From Bacteroidales bacterium (GTDB taxonomy: Bacteria; Bacteroidota; Bacteroidia; Bacteroidales; UBA932): a stretch of DNA of 55,489 nt. The notes beneath the pieces were generated by a model that worked only from the letters and a program-made list of their open reading frames with translations, was not told where the DNA came from and ran no database searches. Below are positions 31,844 through 41,280 of this stretch, piece after piece; the stretch's first letter is position 1; each line of letters starts with the position of its first letter. The position numbers and the translations under genes are program-made. The stretch is taken from contig JAFSQE010000011.1 of assembly GCA_017446775.1 (NCBI GenBank), forward strand, positions 1-55,489, given 5' to 3'.

Positions 31844-34800
31844 TTTACAAGTTCAAAGTCCTGGCGGTGAGCCATATCGGGGCTCTTTGCAAACATACGT
31901 GTCGCATACTGGTAGGTACCCACCTTGACCGGAGTGATGTCGGTGCGGTAGGTAGCCACGCAGTCTTCAAATTTAACAACTTCGTAGGGATGAACCTCGC
32001 GGATGTGGTATGCCCCCTTGCTGTCCTGCTCTGTGATAACGCATTCGATGCCGATCTCGTCCGGAGTAAGGCCTGCCAGATAGACTTCTGCCTCTGAGTA
32101 GTGCTGGTCGCCCAGTGCAAAACGCACTGCGCTGCCGTTGAGGTTGTCAAAGCGGCGGATCTCGATATCGGGCCATGCGCGGTACATACGCTTCTTCCAC
32201 TGCGCAATCTCGCGCGCCTTGAGAAAGTCTTTGTCGGTCATCCGTGCATAACGCTTGGCCAGAGGACGGTAATACTTCTCAAGATAGTCCTCCATCATGC
32301 GGTTGGTGGTAAAGTTGCATGCCACCTGTGCGATGGTGTTCTTGATATATTTGATCCACTCCGGCGAGTAATCCTTGTCCCAGTCCTTCTTGTAGAAGGC
32401 GGGTGCGATGTCGCCGGCGATGATGCTGTAGAGCATTGCAGAATCCAGGTCGTCCTGGAACTCCTGGTTCTCGTATGTGCGCTCCATGGGGAGAGCCCAG
32501 CCGGCCCCCTCCTTGTACCCTTCTACCCACCAGCCGTCAAGCACAGAGAAGTGCATCACACCGTTCATAACAGCCTTCTCGCCGCTGGTGCCGGAGGCCT
32601 CCTGGCGGCGGGTAGGGTTGTTCATCCAGATGTCCACGCCCTGTACCAGCAGCTTGGCCACGGTGATGTCGTAGTTGGGCACGAACACAATCTTGCCAAT
32701 GAACTGCGGCATCTTGGATATCTCCACGATATGCTTGATAAAGTCGCTGCCGGCCTTGTCGGCGGGGTGCGCCTTGCCTGCAAACAGGAACTGTACCGGA
32801 TGGTCGGGGTTGTTTACCAGCTTGTCCAGACGCTCCAGGTTGCGGAACAGCAGGGTGGCGCGCTTGTAGGTCGCAAAGCGGCGGGCAAAACCGATGGTGA
32901 GCACGTCGTTGCGCAGCGTAGATTTGATCTTGACAATCTGGCTGGGAGAGTAGTGCGCCGTGGATTTGGTGTCGGATATAGTCTTCTTGACATAGTCGAT
33001 AAGGCGTTTGCGCAGCACGCTGCGGACGTTCCATATCTCCTTGTCTGCAATCTTGTATATGTTGGAGAAGCACGATTTGTCATAGTGGTGGGTGGCGAAA
33101 GCCTTGCCAAACACCCTTGCGTGGATTGCTTTCCACTCAGGAGCGGTCCAGGTGGGGTAGTGGACGCCGTTGGTCACGTAACCCACGTTGACCTCCTCCG
33201 GCAGGTAGCCGGGCCACATTCCGGCCAGAATCTCCTGGCTCACCTTGCCGTGCAGCCAGCTTACACCGTTGATCCCCTGGGACATGTTGGCAGCCAGCAC
33301 GCTCATGCTGAACTTCTCGCCGCCATCGTTGATATTGTAGCGGCCCAGCCCCATAAAGGTATGCCAGTCAATCTTGATGCGGGCGGGGAACTGCCCGAAG
33401 TAGACGCGCATCATATCCTCGCTAAAGAAGTCGTGGCCTGCCGGCACGGGGGTGTGGGTGGTGAACAGCGACGAGCTGCGTACCACCTCCAGCGCCTCTG
33501 CAAAGGTGAGGTTGTCGTTCTCTACATACATGCGGATACGCTCTATGCCGGTGAATGCGGCGTGCCCCTCGTTGCAGTGGTAGACCTCGGCCTGGATGTT
33601 CATCGCCTTGAGGGCGCGGATACCGCCGATGCCCAGCAGGATCTCCTGCTTGAGTCGGTTCTCCCAGTCGCCGCCGTAGAGCTGGTGGGTGATGGGACGG
33701 TCTTCAGGCATGTTCTCGTCAAAGTCGGTGTCCAGCAGATAGAGGTCGGTGCGGCCAACCTCCACCTTCCAGATGCGGATGTTGAGGTTGCGTCCCGGCA
33801 TCGGAACAGATACCGTTAGCCACTTGCCATCCTTGTCCAGGACGGGCTGGGCCGGCGATTCGCGGAAGTTCTGCGGGTCGTACGATGCTATCTGGTCGCC
33901 GTCGCCGGACAGATACTGGGTGAAATAACCGTATTTGTAAAGCAGACCCACGGCGGTGAGGTTTACCCCCATGTCGCTGGCCTCTTTAAGGTAGTCGCCG
34001 GCCAGGATACCCAGACCGCCGGAGTAAATCTTGAGCGATGTGTCAAGGCCGTATTCCATGCAGAAGTAGGCAATCTTTGGCGACTTGCGCTGTGCCTTGC
34101 CCTTCATGTACTCTGTAAAGTGGCCGTGTACGGCTTTCAGACGGGCCATAAAGTCCTTGTCCTGCTCCAGCACCTTGTACTGTTCCAGCGAGATGCTGTC
34201 CAGCATCACAATGGGGTTGCCCTTGCTCTCCTCCCAGAGAGCGGCATCTATCGATTTGAAAAGGTTAATAGCCTCGTCGTTCCAGCACCACCATAGGTTT
34301 TTGGAGATATCCTCCAGCGCACTCAGGCGGCGGGGAAGGGAGCGGTTTACTACTATGCTGTTCCAGTTGGGGCGGTTTGCTATCTGCTTGCGGTAACCCT
34401 GGTCGCCGTCCTCCTGCAGGAGGGGGTAGGGTCCGAATTTCTCTATCACTTTATTTATTGCCATATCGTAGGCCGATTTGTAGAATGAAATGTTGTTTTC
34501 CCAAAGCGCAAGGAGCGATACCTCCTTTGCATTTGCGCTGCACTCGGCAGCCTCGTCGCCACTCATAGAGCCAAAGCTCTTGACAGCGGCGGCAACTGCG
34601 TCCACCACGTCGTTGTAGTTGAAGTCGTTGCGCTCTACGATGGTGACGCCCTTAAGCGGCTTGTTGCCGCTGTAACGCTCCTTTATCCAGAGGCCAAAGC
34701 CGGCCAGGGTGGTGGTCACCGTGGGGACGGAGAACGCCAGCGACTCCAGCGGGGTGTACCCCCAGGGCTCGTAGTAAGAGGGGAAAACCGTGAGGTCGGC

Positions 34801-36072
34801 TCCGGAAAGCAGAGTGATATAGCTCTGGTTAAAGATGCCGTCGTTGCCGTTCAGGTAGCTGGGCACAAAGAAAACGTCCACCTTGCGCTCCGGAGCGTTG
34901 TCCAGCCCCACATCGGAAAGATGACGGCGGACGCAGTCAAAATCGTCGGTAAGATAGTGGGTGACGTTGGTGGTATGCTTGTGTGCGGGGTTGGCGAGCT
35001 TCTCTACCAGATCCTTGTCGGGGCCGTTGTTGCCGCTGGGTACCATTATGAATGCCGCAACCGGCCGGGCGGGATTCTCGCGTGCAACCTTTGCCAGGGC
35101 GTCGATAAATACGTTGATACCCTTGGTCTCATATTCGTAACGGCCGCCTATCCACACAATCTCCGTTGCAGCCTCGTCGTATTTCTTGCCGCTCATCGCC
35201 GCAGCCACCTTGAGCAGGTTCTTGCGTGCGGCGGTGCGCATCTTTGCAAGCGCTTTCTTGTCGGGAGCAAAACTGCCGGCGATGCCGTTGGGGGTCACCA
35301 CGTCGGGCTCGCGTTCCAGCAGTATCTTGCACTCGTATGCGGTAAGGTCGCTAACCGTGGTGAATACATCGGCATTGTGTGCGGCCGCCTTCTCTACGGA
35401 ATGACGGTCGCTGACGCCGTATTCGCGGGCCATCGTGTCGCCGTTCATGGCGGGCAGCTCCTTGTAGAAGGGGATATGCTTGCTGGCCATGCAGCGCCCC
35501 ACGACGGTGGCGTGGGTGGTGAACACGGTGCCGATGGGCAGGCCGGTGCTCTTGAGATAGAGGATGCCGGCGCCCGCCATCCACTCGTGGAACTGTGCCA
35601 CGATTTTGCTGGAAGAGCGGATATAATAGCGGGAGAAGCTCTCTATCACCTTGCCGGAGGCGTATCCGAACAGGAACGACTCTATGTATTCCCAGTTGCC
35701 GTTGAGCGAATCAACGCCGTATTGCTCCCACGCCTTGGCGAATATCTGGTCTTTGCTGGTGATAAAGGTCTTGAAATCGACCAGTATCGCAATGGGCTTG
35801 CCGGGGATGTTCCAATGCCCTACGCGTACGCGCAACCCTTCGTGTGCGGCAAGCTCCCTCCAGGACTTGAAGAGGTCGTTGTCTACCGTGAATTCAGGAT
35901 TCTGACGGGTGTGCATCCACACGTCGGGTCCGATATGTATATGTCTGTCCTTTAATTCTTCGCTGAGATTAAGTGCTTTTGTGGCAAGTACAGTGTGAAT
36001 GCCGCCTACCTTGTTGCAAACTTCCCAGCTGACCTCAAACAGATAGTCCGGCATCGTCTTGTTGTCTTTCAT
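31834..36072 (-). CDS. Fusion of GT3 glycogen synthase and GT35 alpha-glucan phosphorylase
   Basis: 1412 residues. The N-terminal half (about 1-560) is a eukaryote-like GT3 glycogen synthase: LFEVSWEVCNKVGGIHTVLA at the start, ISRYYIRSSSKIVAQFHEW-like middle, and PSYYEPWGYTPLESLAFSVP with the catalytic Glu pair. The C-terminal part starts near 575 with a DUF3417 module (ISKNLWWCWNDEAINLFKSI) and continues as a short-type phosphorylase: IYSGGLGILAGDYLKEASDM, AEVYHCNEGHAAF and RRQEASGTSGEKAVMNGVMH. Lys1166 in that last block is the expected PLP lysine. So chain extension and phosphorolytic shortening share one polypeptide. Both halves look complete. It is 5 bp after the GH57 gene and overlaps ribF by 10 bp. 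Confidence 0.94.
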   Translation of the reverse strand: MKDNKTMPDYLFEVSWEVCNKVGGIHTVLATKALNLSEELKDRHIHIGPDVWMHTRQNPEFTVDNDLFKSWRELAAHEGLRVRVGHWNIPGKPIAILVDFKTFITSKDQIFAKAWEQYGVDSLNGNWEYIESFLFGYASGKVIESFSRYYIRSSSKIVAQFHEWMAGAGILYLKSTGLPIGTVFTTHATVVGRCMASKHIPFYKELPAMNGDTMAREYGVSDRHSVEKAAAHNADVFTTVSDLTAYECKILLEREPDVVTPNGIAGSFAPDKKALAKMRTAARKNLLKVAAAMSGKKYDEAATEIVWIGGRYEYETKGINVFIDALAKVARENPARPVAAFIMVPSGNNGPDKDLVEKLANPAHKHTTNVTHYLTDDFDCVRRHLSDVGLDNAPERKVDVFFVPSYLNGNDGIFNQSYITLLSGADLTVFPSYYEPWGYTPLESLAFSVPTVTTTLAGFGLWIKERYSGNKPLKGVTIVERNDFNYNDVVDAVAAAVKSFGSMSGDEAAECSANAKEVSLLALWENNISFYKSAYDMAINKVIEKFGPYPLLQEDGDQGYRKQIANRPNWNSIVVNRSLPRRLSALEDISKNLWWCWNDEAINLFKSIDAALWEESKGNPIVMLDSISLEQYKVLEQDKDFMARLKAVHGHFTEYMKGKAQRKSPKIAYFCMEYGLDTSLKIYSGGLGILAGDYLKEASDMGVNLTAVGLLYKYGYFTQYLSGDGDQIASYDPQNFRESPAQPVLDKDGKWLTVSVPMPGRNLNIRIWKVEVGRTDLYLLDTDFDENMPEDRPITHQLYGGDWENRLKQEILLGIGGIRALKAMNIQAEVYHCNEGHAAFTGIERIRMYVENDNLTFAEALEVVRSSSLFTTHTPVPAGHDFFSEDMMRVYFGQFPARIKIDWHTFMGLGRYNINDGGEKFSMSVLAANMSQGINGVSWLHGKVSQEILAGMWPGYLPEEVNVGYVTNGVHYPTWTAPEWKAIHARVFGKAFATHHYDKSCFSNIYKIADKEIWNVRSVLRKRLIDYVKKTISDTKSTAHYSPSQIVKIKSTLRNDVLTIGFARRFATYKRATLLFRNLERLDKLVNNPDHPVQFLFAGKAHPADKAGSDFIKHIVEISKMPQFIGKIVFVPNYDITVAKLLVQGVDIWMNNPTRRQEASGTSGEKAVMNGVMHFSVLDGWWVEGYKEGAGWALPMERTYENQEFQDDLDSAMLYSIIAGDIAPAFYKKDWDKDYSPEWIKYIKNTIAQVACNFTTNRMMEDYLEKYYRPLAKRYARMTDKDFLKAREIAQWKKRMYRAWPDIEIRRFDNLNGSAVRFALGDQHYSEAEVYLAGLTPDEIGIECVITEQDSKGAYHIREVHPYEVVKFEDCVATYRTDITPVKVGTYQYATRMFAKSPDMAHRQDFELVKWL

Positions 36073-36077
36073 CGGTT

Positions 36078-37280
36078 TTATTTCTTTTTAGTGTGGCCGG
36101 CGACCCTTATCTCAAAGTCGCTGAGCACGTTCATATAGTTTATGAAGGCCTCGTAGGGTGTGTCGTACGGATTGAAATAGCTGTGTACGGCGCCGTCGGA
36201 GAAGAATTTGGTGCACATGTAATACAGATGGTCACTCTCCTGCAGACGGCGGAACACCTTGAGCAGATGCTCGTCGCCGCAGCGGCGCACCTTTGCTTCC
36301 AGGGCGTAGAGCTTGTTGAAAGCCTCGCGCTGCAGCTCGTTACCCAGCCATGCCGATGTGTCGCGCTCTTCGTCTGCCCACGAAATGGGGAAGGGGACGT
36401 TGAGCTCCGCCACCGGCTCGTGCTTCTTCGCCGCCTCGCTGGCGGTGACAAAGCCGATATCCTTGCGTTTGAACACCTCTGCGGGGAGCGCCTTGAAGAA
36501 GTCGAAAATGCCGCTGGCCGCCTTCTGGTGCTCTCCAAAGGTCTCATAGTCCATGAACAGGTTCACGATATCGTCGCCTGCAAGGGCCTCTGCCAGCCAT
36601 CCGGTATACTTCTCTGCCGTAAGGGGCCATTCGCTCCAGGCGGTGTTGGAGAAGCGGAACGCGATGTCGTCGGACAGTGCCGAGTTCTTGAGCAGCAGGC
36701 GCAGCTTGGGGTTAAGCGGGTTGGTGTAGACGTAGTTGGGACTCTTCCAGCCCAGCACGTGCTTTGCCCCCTCTGTGAGCATGGTGCGATAGCCCATCGC
36801 AGCCACCATCTCGCCGATTTCGTCGGAATAGATAAGTTCTGTGTTGCGGAAAGCCTTGGGCTTGACGCCAAACTCGCTCTCTATCGTCTGGGCGTGCAGC
36901 CTTACCTGGTCCTTGAATTCTGCGGCAGATGCAAGCGATGCGAGCGAGTGCGAATAGGTCTCTGCCAGAAACTCTGCGCACCCGGTTGCGGCAAGCGCCT
37001 TGAAGCTCTCCAGAACCTCGGGCGCATAGAGCCTGAACTGCTCTATCGCGGTGCCGGAGACAGAGAATGTGACTTTGAAATTCTTGCCGTTGGCCTTGAT
37101 CAGATCCAGCAGGAGCCGGTTCATGGGCAGGTAGCACTTGGCAGCGACGCGGCGCACGATGGCGCTGTTGTCGAAATCGTCAAAATAGTGGTCGTCCGCC
37201 CCGATGTCAAAAAACCGGAAAAGGCGGAGCCTGTCGGGCTGGTGAACCTGGAAGTACAGGCAAATACTTTTTGTAGCCAT
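36078..37280 (-). CDS. GH57 alpha-amylase/4-alpha-glucanotransferase-like enzyme
   Basis: 400 residues. GH57 motifs in order: YFQVHQPDRLRLF (motif 1, about 9-21), GCAEFLAETYSHSLASL (motif 2), FRNTELIYSDE with nucleophile Glu148 (motif 3), LFMDYETFGEH with acid/base Asp244 (motif 4), and a late tryptophan motif around DTSAWLGNELQ. The enzyme is cytoplasmic (no signal) and acts on alpha-1,4 glucans. It lies 15 bp after the GT4 gene and 5 bp before the fusion gene. Confidence 0.92.
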   Translation of the reverse strand: MATKSICLYFQVHQPDRLRLFRFFDIGADDHYFDDFDNSAIVRRVAAKCYLPMNRLLLDLIKANGKNFKVTFSVSGTAIEQFRLYAPEVLESFKALAATGCAEFLAETYSHSLASLASAAEFKDQVRLHAQTIESEFGVKPKAFRNTELIYSDEIGEMVAAMGYRTMLTEGAKHVLGWKSPNYVYTNPLNPKLRLLLKNSALSDDIAFRFSNTAWSEWPLTAEKYTGWLAEALAGDDIVNLFMDYETFGEHQKAASGIFDFFKALPAEVFKRKDIGFVTASEAAKKHEPVAELNVPFPISWADEERDTSAWLGNELQREAFNKLYALEAKVRRCGDEHLLKVFRRLQESDHLYYMCTKFFSDGAVHSYFNPYDTPYEAFINYMNVLSDFEIRVAGHTKKK

Positions 37281-37295
37281 ATCTGTAATATTTGA

Positions 37296-38582
37296 TTATT
37301 CTTTGTTGATGGCGTCGGTGTACACCGCCTTCATCTTTGCGGCGGCGTTGTTCCACTTGAGCGTGCTGACCTCTTCGTACCCCTTTTCGCTGGCGACCTT
37401 GGCTATCGAAGGATAGGTGACAAGGGCGTAGATGGAATCTGCCAGGGCATCGATATCCCAGAAGTCGACCTTGATGGCGTGCCGCAGCACCTCTGCCACA
37501 CCGGACTGCTTTGAGATGATGGTGGGTACGTTGCTTATCATCGCCTCCAGCGGCGAGATGCCGAACGGTTCCGATACCGAAGGCATCACATACACATCGG
37601 AATAGGCGAACATCCGCTGCACGTCGGCCCCGCGCAGGAAGCCGGTAAAGTGAAACTTGTCTGCCATGCCCAGCTGCGCCACGCGGCGTACGCTGCGGTT
37701 AAGCAGATCGCCGCTGCCCGCCATCACGAAGCGGACATTGTCGCAGCGGTCAAGCACCTTGCGGGCGGCCTCGATAAAATACTCGGGACCTTTCTGCAGG
37801 GTGACGCGCCCCAGGAAGGTGACGACCTTCTCCTTTACGGTGCGGTTTACCTTGATGTCGTCGCGGCCGGAGAAATCCACCGCATTGTGCACGGTGACCA
37901 CCTTGGAGGCGTCTATGCCGTAGCGGTTGATAACTATGTTGCGGGTCCAGTCGCTCACGGTGATGACCTTGTCGGCCTCGCGCATGCCCCGCTGCTCTAT
38001 GTCGTACACCACGGTGTTGTAGTTCTCGCCGTCGCGGTCAAACTCGGTTGCATGCACGTGCACTACCAGCGGCTTGCCGCTGACACGCTTGGCGGCGATG
38101 CCGGCCAGGTATGTGAGCCAGTCGTGGGCGTGTATCACGTCAAAGTCGTTTTCTGCAGCAATCGCGCCGCCCACCATCGCGTAGCGGGAGACCTCTTCCA
38201 TGAGGTTGGCGCCGTACTTGCCGGAGAATTTATATTTGCTGCGGAAGTGGGTGGAGAACTCCATCGTCTGGAAGTGACGCTCCTCTTCGCTTAGCAGGGA
38301 ATAATCTTCTGGCGATATGTAGGGCATGATGTTGCTCCCCACACGCAGGAACTGTACCTTGCCCAGATACTCGTCTATGTTGGTAAATGTGTCGTATACG
38401 GCCACGTCGCTGGCGTTTATGATCTTTGCCGAGCTCTGGTCCTCGTCGCCGCTGGCAGATGGCATTACGAACAGCACATCCACGCCGTTGGCGGCAAGAC
38501 CCTTGGTGATACCGTAGCAGGCGGTGCCCAGGCCGCCGGAAATGTGAGGGGGAAACTCCCAGCCGAACATCAGGACTTTCAT
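37296..38582 (-). CDS. GT4 glycosyltransferase, glycogen-operon type
   Basis: 428 residues. A GT-B fold with a glycogen-synthase-like N terminus (MFGWEFPPHISGGLGTACYG) and the GT4 C-terminal domain: VTFLGRVTLQKGPEYFIEAA, FTGFLRGADVQRMFAYSDVY and the E-x7-E motif PSVSEPFGISPLEAMIS. It has IHAHDWLTYLAGIAAKR typical of glucan synthases. It may use ADP- or UDP-glucose, or make maltose 1-phosphate; the donor cannot be read. It is 2 bp after the debranching gene. Confidence 0.9.
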   Translation of the reverse strand: MKVLMFGWEFPPHISGGLGTACYGITKGLAANGVDVLFVMPSASGDEDQSSAKIINASDVAVYDTFTNIDEYLGKVQFLRVGSNIMPYISPEDYSLLSEEERHFQTMEFSTHFRSKYKFSGKYGANLMEEVSRYAMVGGAIAAENDFDVIHAHDWLTYLAGIAAKRVSGKPLVVHVHATEFDRDGENYNTVVYDIEQRGMREADKVITVSDWTRNIVINRYGIDASKVVTVHNAVDFSGRDDIKVNRTVKEKVVTFLGRVTLQKGPEYFIEAARKVLDRCDNVRFVMAGSGDLLNRSVRRVAQLGMADKFHFTGFLRGADVQRMFAYSDVYVMPSVSEPFGISPLEAMISNVPTIISKQSGVAEVLRHAIKVDFWDIDALADSIYALVTYPSIAKVASEKGYEEVSTLKWNNAAAKMKAVYTDAINKE

Positions 38583-38584
38583 GG

Positions 38585-40516
38585 TTAAACCTCCTCTTTA
38601 TATTTGTTGATAAGATACTCTACAGTAAGGATGGCGCCGGTGGCAGTCGCCGAGTTTATGGCGCCGTGGGGGTTGTGGGGCGGGTTGCCGTCGTAGAGCT
38701 CTGCAACGGCGCCGATGCCGTGGACGGTCATGTCCTCTGCAAACCCCTTTATCATCTCGCGGGCTTCGCGCAGGAATGCGCTGTCGTAGAGTTTGAACCC
38801 CGCCATAGCATAGTATTTGAGCAGCCAGGGGCGGGTGCTACCGTTGTGGTATGCAAGGTCGCGGTCGTGCTGGTTGCCGTCGTAAATCCCCTTGAACAGC
38901 GGGTTCTTGGGGCTCAGGGTGCGGATGCCGCGCGATGTGAGCAGGTCCTGACGGACAGAGCGGAACACCATGTCCTGAACCTCTTCGCTAAGCGGGCTGT
39001 ATGGGAGTGCCACCGCAAACAGCTGGTTGGGGCGGGTGGATTTCTCCTGGCCGTCGGAGCCGATATAGTCGGCCAGATGGCCACGCTCTTCGCACCAGAA
39101 CATGTCGTAGAAGTTGCGGTCTATCTTATCGGCGATATCCTCGTAACGGGATGCCTTCTCGATATTCTTGGCGTGCTTGCGCTCCATGTTGGCGGCAAAG
39201 CGCAGTGCGTTGTACCAAAGGGCGTTGGTCTCTACCTGATAGCCGGCCCGTTCTGTAACGGGGTGCCCTTCTGTGTATGCGTTCATCCAGCTCAGGGCCG
39301 TGCCGCCGACAGATGCCCAGAGCATGCCGTTGTCGTGCAGGCGGGCTTCCGGACGACCCCCGGCCATATAACTGCCAAGGATTGCATTCACCGTTGCGCC
39401 GTATTTATCCCAAACCGCCTTGCCGCGGCCGGTAAACGCTGCCAGCTCCTGGATCAGGGTGATGAAGCCCAGCGGAGCCTCGACATCGTTGCAGGAACTC
39501 ATCAGGGCGGTGTTCCACTTCTCTGCCTGACCGTCAACTACCGCCATGAAATCCTTCACGCTGCCGGTGTTGTGCAGGATGATGCCCGGTGCGGAGATAT
39601 AAGTCGCACGCAGATCGCCCACGCCAAGCCAGGTGAAGCCGCTGCTTATCTCAAGCCACTGGCGGTGGAACAGCAGGCGCGAAGCGGCAAAGCGCAGGGT
39701 GGAGTCAAAATCTTCGTGGGTGCCGATGGCCGCAACCTCCCTTGCAAACTGCCGCTTGAAGGCGGCGGGGTCGCAGGCTGCGGTGGAGGCAGAGAAGATT
39801 ATGCTCTCGCCCTTGCGGATGGGCATCTCAAAATATCCGGGATTGAAAAGGTCCTCTGTGCAGTCAAAGCCGCGGCGGTACTCTTCCGGATAGGTGACAC
39901 CGTTGTACCACGATGCATCGGCGGTAAAAGCAGCTTTCTTGCTGAGCTGCATGTACAGCGGGGGGAGTACCTGGTAGAGCTTGTACTCCATGCCGTTTTC
40001 CACCTCGCGGCCGCGGGTGTCGGCCACGTCGTTGCGGCTTGTAAGGGCGTGGATGCTGCGGAAAGAGAGCAGCGGACGCAACCTTAATGTGGTTTGCGAG
40101 TGCGCATCCAGCAGGGTGTACTTAATCAGCACACGGTCTTCGTTCTCTACCATCAGTAGCTGCTTCTGCAGCTTGATGCCGCCGATGTGATAGGTGATGG
40201 TGGGGATGGGCTCGTTCTCGTAATCCACGATATACTTGTGGCCGCGCGGCTCAAAGATTTTCCCGTAGCAGTGGATACCCAGGTTAAACTCTTTGCCGTG
40301 CTGGATAAGGGTCTCGTCCAGGCTGGAGAGTAGGATGTGCCTGCGCCAGTTCATCTCCTCTATCGGGACCGCCAGCAAGCAGTGGTATTTGCGTGTGTTG
40401 CAGCAAACTATGGTGGTGTTCGCGTATGCGCCGGTGCGGTTGGTGGCTATCAGCTCCCGTTTAAGGGAGTATTCCAGATTTACCAGTTCCGCCTTGTTGA
40501 ATTTGAGATACGCCAT
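38585..40516 (-). CDS. Glycogen debranching enzyme (amylo-alpha-1,6-glucosidase, GH133)
   Basis: 643 residues. The N-terminal domain has LKRELIATNRTGAYANTTIV and CCNTRKYHCLLAVPI, typical of bacterial and archaeal debranching enzymes. The C-terminal (alpha/alpha)6 domain has GEPWFxxD-like DLRATYISAPGIILHNTGSV, GNQHDRDLAYHNGSTRPWLL and GAVAELYDGNPPHNPHGAIN. It removes alpha-1,6-linked glucose at branch points. It is the first gene of the minus-strand glycogen operon and has its own promoter. Confidence 0.94.
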   Translation of the reverse strand: MAYLKFNKAELVNLEYSLKRELIATNRTGAYANTTIVCCNTRKYHCLLAVPIEEMNWRRHILLSSLDETLIQHGKEFNLGIHCYGKIFEPRGHKYIVDYENEPIPTITYHIGGIKLQKQLLMVENEDRVLIKYTLLDAHSQTTLRLRPLLSFRSIHALTSRNDVADTRGREVENGMEYKLYQVLPPLYMQLSKKAAFTADASWYNGVTYPEEYRRGFDCTEDLFNPGYFEMPIRKGESIIFSASTAACDPAAFKRQFAREVAAIGTHEDFDSTLRFAASRLLFHRQWLEISSGFTWLGVGDLRATYISAPGIILHNTGSVKDFMAVVDGQAEKWNTALMSSCNDVEAPLGFITLIQELAAFTGRGKAVWDKYGATVNAILGSYMAGGRPEARLHDNGMLWASVGGTALSWMNAYTEGHPVTERAGYQVETNALWYNALRFAANMERKHAKNIEKASRYEDIADKIDRNFYDMFWCEERGHLADYIGSDGQEKSTRPNQLFAVALPYSPLSEEVQDMVFRSVRQDLLTSRGIRTLSPKNPLFKGIYDGNQHDRDLAYHNGSTRPWLLKYYAMAGFKLYDSAFLREAREMIKGFAEDMTVHGIGAVAELYDGNPPHNPHGAINSATATGAILTVEYLINKYKEEV

Positions 40517-40545
40517 ATTTATTTTTAACTTGCAGTTTTAAACCG

Positions 40546-40575
40546 CAAAGTTAAAAAAATCAGCGTCTAACCCAA
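40546..40575 (-). promoter_or_regulatory. Glycogen operon promoter
   Basis: Minus strand: TTG (40575 to 40573) inside the end of tsaB, 19 nt, TAACTTTG (40553 to 40546). This is a consensus match, 30 nt before the debranching-enzyme ATG. Confidence 0.75.
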
Positions 40576-41280
40576 GATTTTTTTCTTGCTTTTTCCGATT
40601 TCGAACTCCTTGAGATAGAATGGCTCCATATAGGCCACATCTTCAAACTCCCCGGCAAGGAATTTTCTGTATGCGAGCGGCGCCATAAACTCTGCCAGCG
40701 GGTTGCAGGGGGCAAAAAATGCGTTGCCGCCGCCAAGGATTCCGGCCGCTTTTTCGCAGCCGTTGCCGCAGAACAGCACGGACCCTTTTTGCAGCAGTCC
40801 GGCATAGGATTCGCCGTCGATAATCAGCGGGGCAATCTCGCCGCAGCGGGTGCCGCTACCATCGTACACGGCCTGGTAAACCTCCATCCGCCGGGCATCT
40901 ATCATCGGGACCACAAACATGGGGGAGGGGGCGCTTTCGCCCTGTTGGCAGATCCCTTGTGCCGCCAGCAAATCCAGGGTGCCGACCCCAATCAGGGGGA
41001 TGCCCGCCCCGAAGCACAGCCCCTTGGCCATGGAAACGCCTACCCTTAGTCCGGTATATGAGCCGGGGCCGCTGCTCACCGCCACCGCCGCGCAGTCTTT
41101 GACACACAGGCCGTTACGCTTTAAAATCTCCTCTGCCATAGGGGCCAGACGGGAGGTTTGCATTCGGGCTTGATCGGTAACTATGCTGTCCAGGGTGCTG
41201 GCGCCGCTGGCAAGCGCTACAGAGCAGATATCGGTGCTGGTTTCAAGGCACAGTATCAGGGGGTCTCTATTTGGGTCCAT
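40567..41280 (-). CDS. tsaB: tRNA t6A biosynthesis protein TsaB
   Basis: 237 residues. TsaB partners TsaD and TsaE in making threonylcarbamoyladenosine at tRNA position 37. The ASKHA N-terminal half shows LILCLETSTDICSVAL, AVAVSSGPGSYTGLRVGVSM and AKGLCFGAGIPLIGVGTLDL; VPMIDARRMEVYQAVYDGSG follows. Its ATG lies 14 bp inside the adaptor gene, so this housekeeping gene rides on the peptide-export operon. Confidence 0.94.
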   Translation of the reverse strand: MDPNRDPLILCLETSTDICSVALASGASTLDSIVTDQARMQTSRLAPMAEEILKRNGLCVKDCAAVAVSSGPGSYTGLRVGVSMAKGLCFGAGIPLIGVGTLDLLAAQGICQQGESAPSPMFVVPMIDARRMEVYQAVYDGSGTRCGEIAPLIIDGESYAGLLQKGSVLFCGNGCEKAAGILGGGNAFFAPCNPLAEFMAPLAYRKFLAGEFEDVAYMEPFYLKEFEIGKSKKKILG

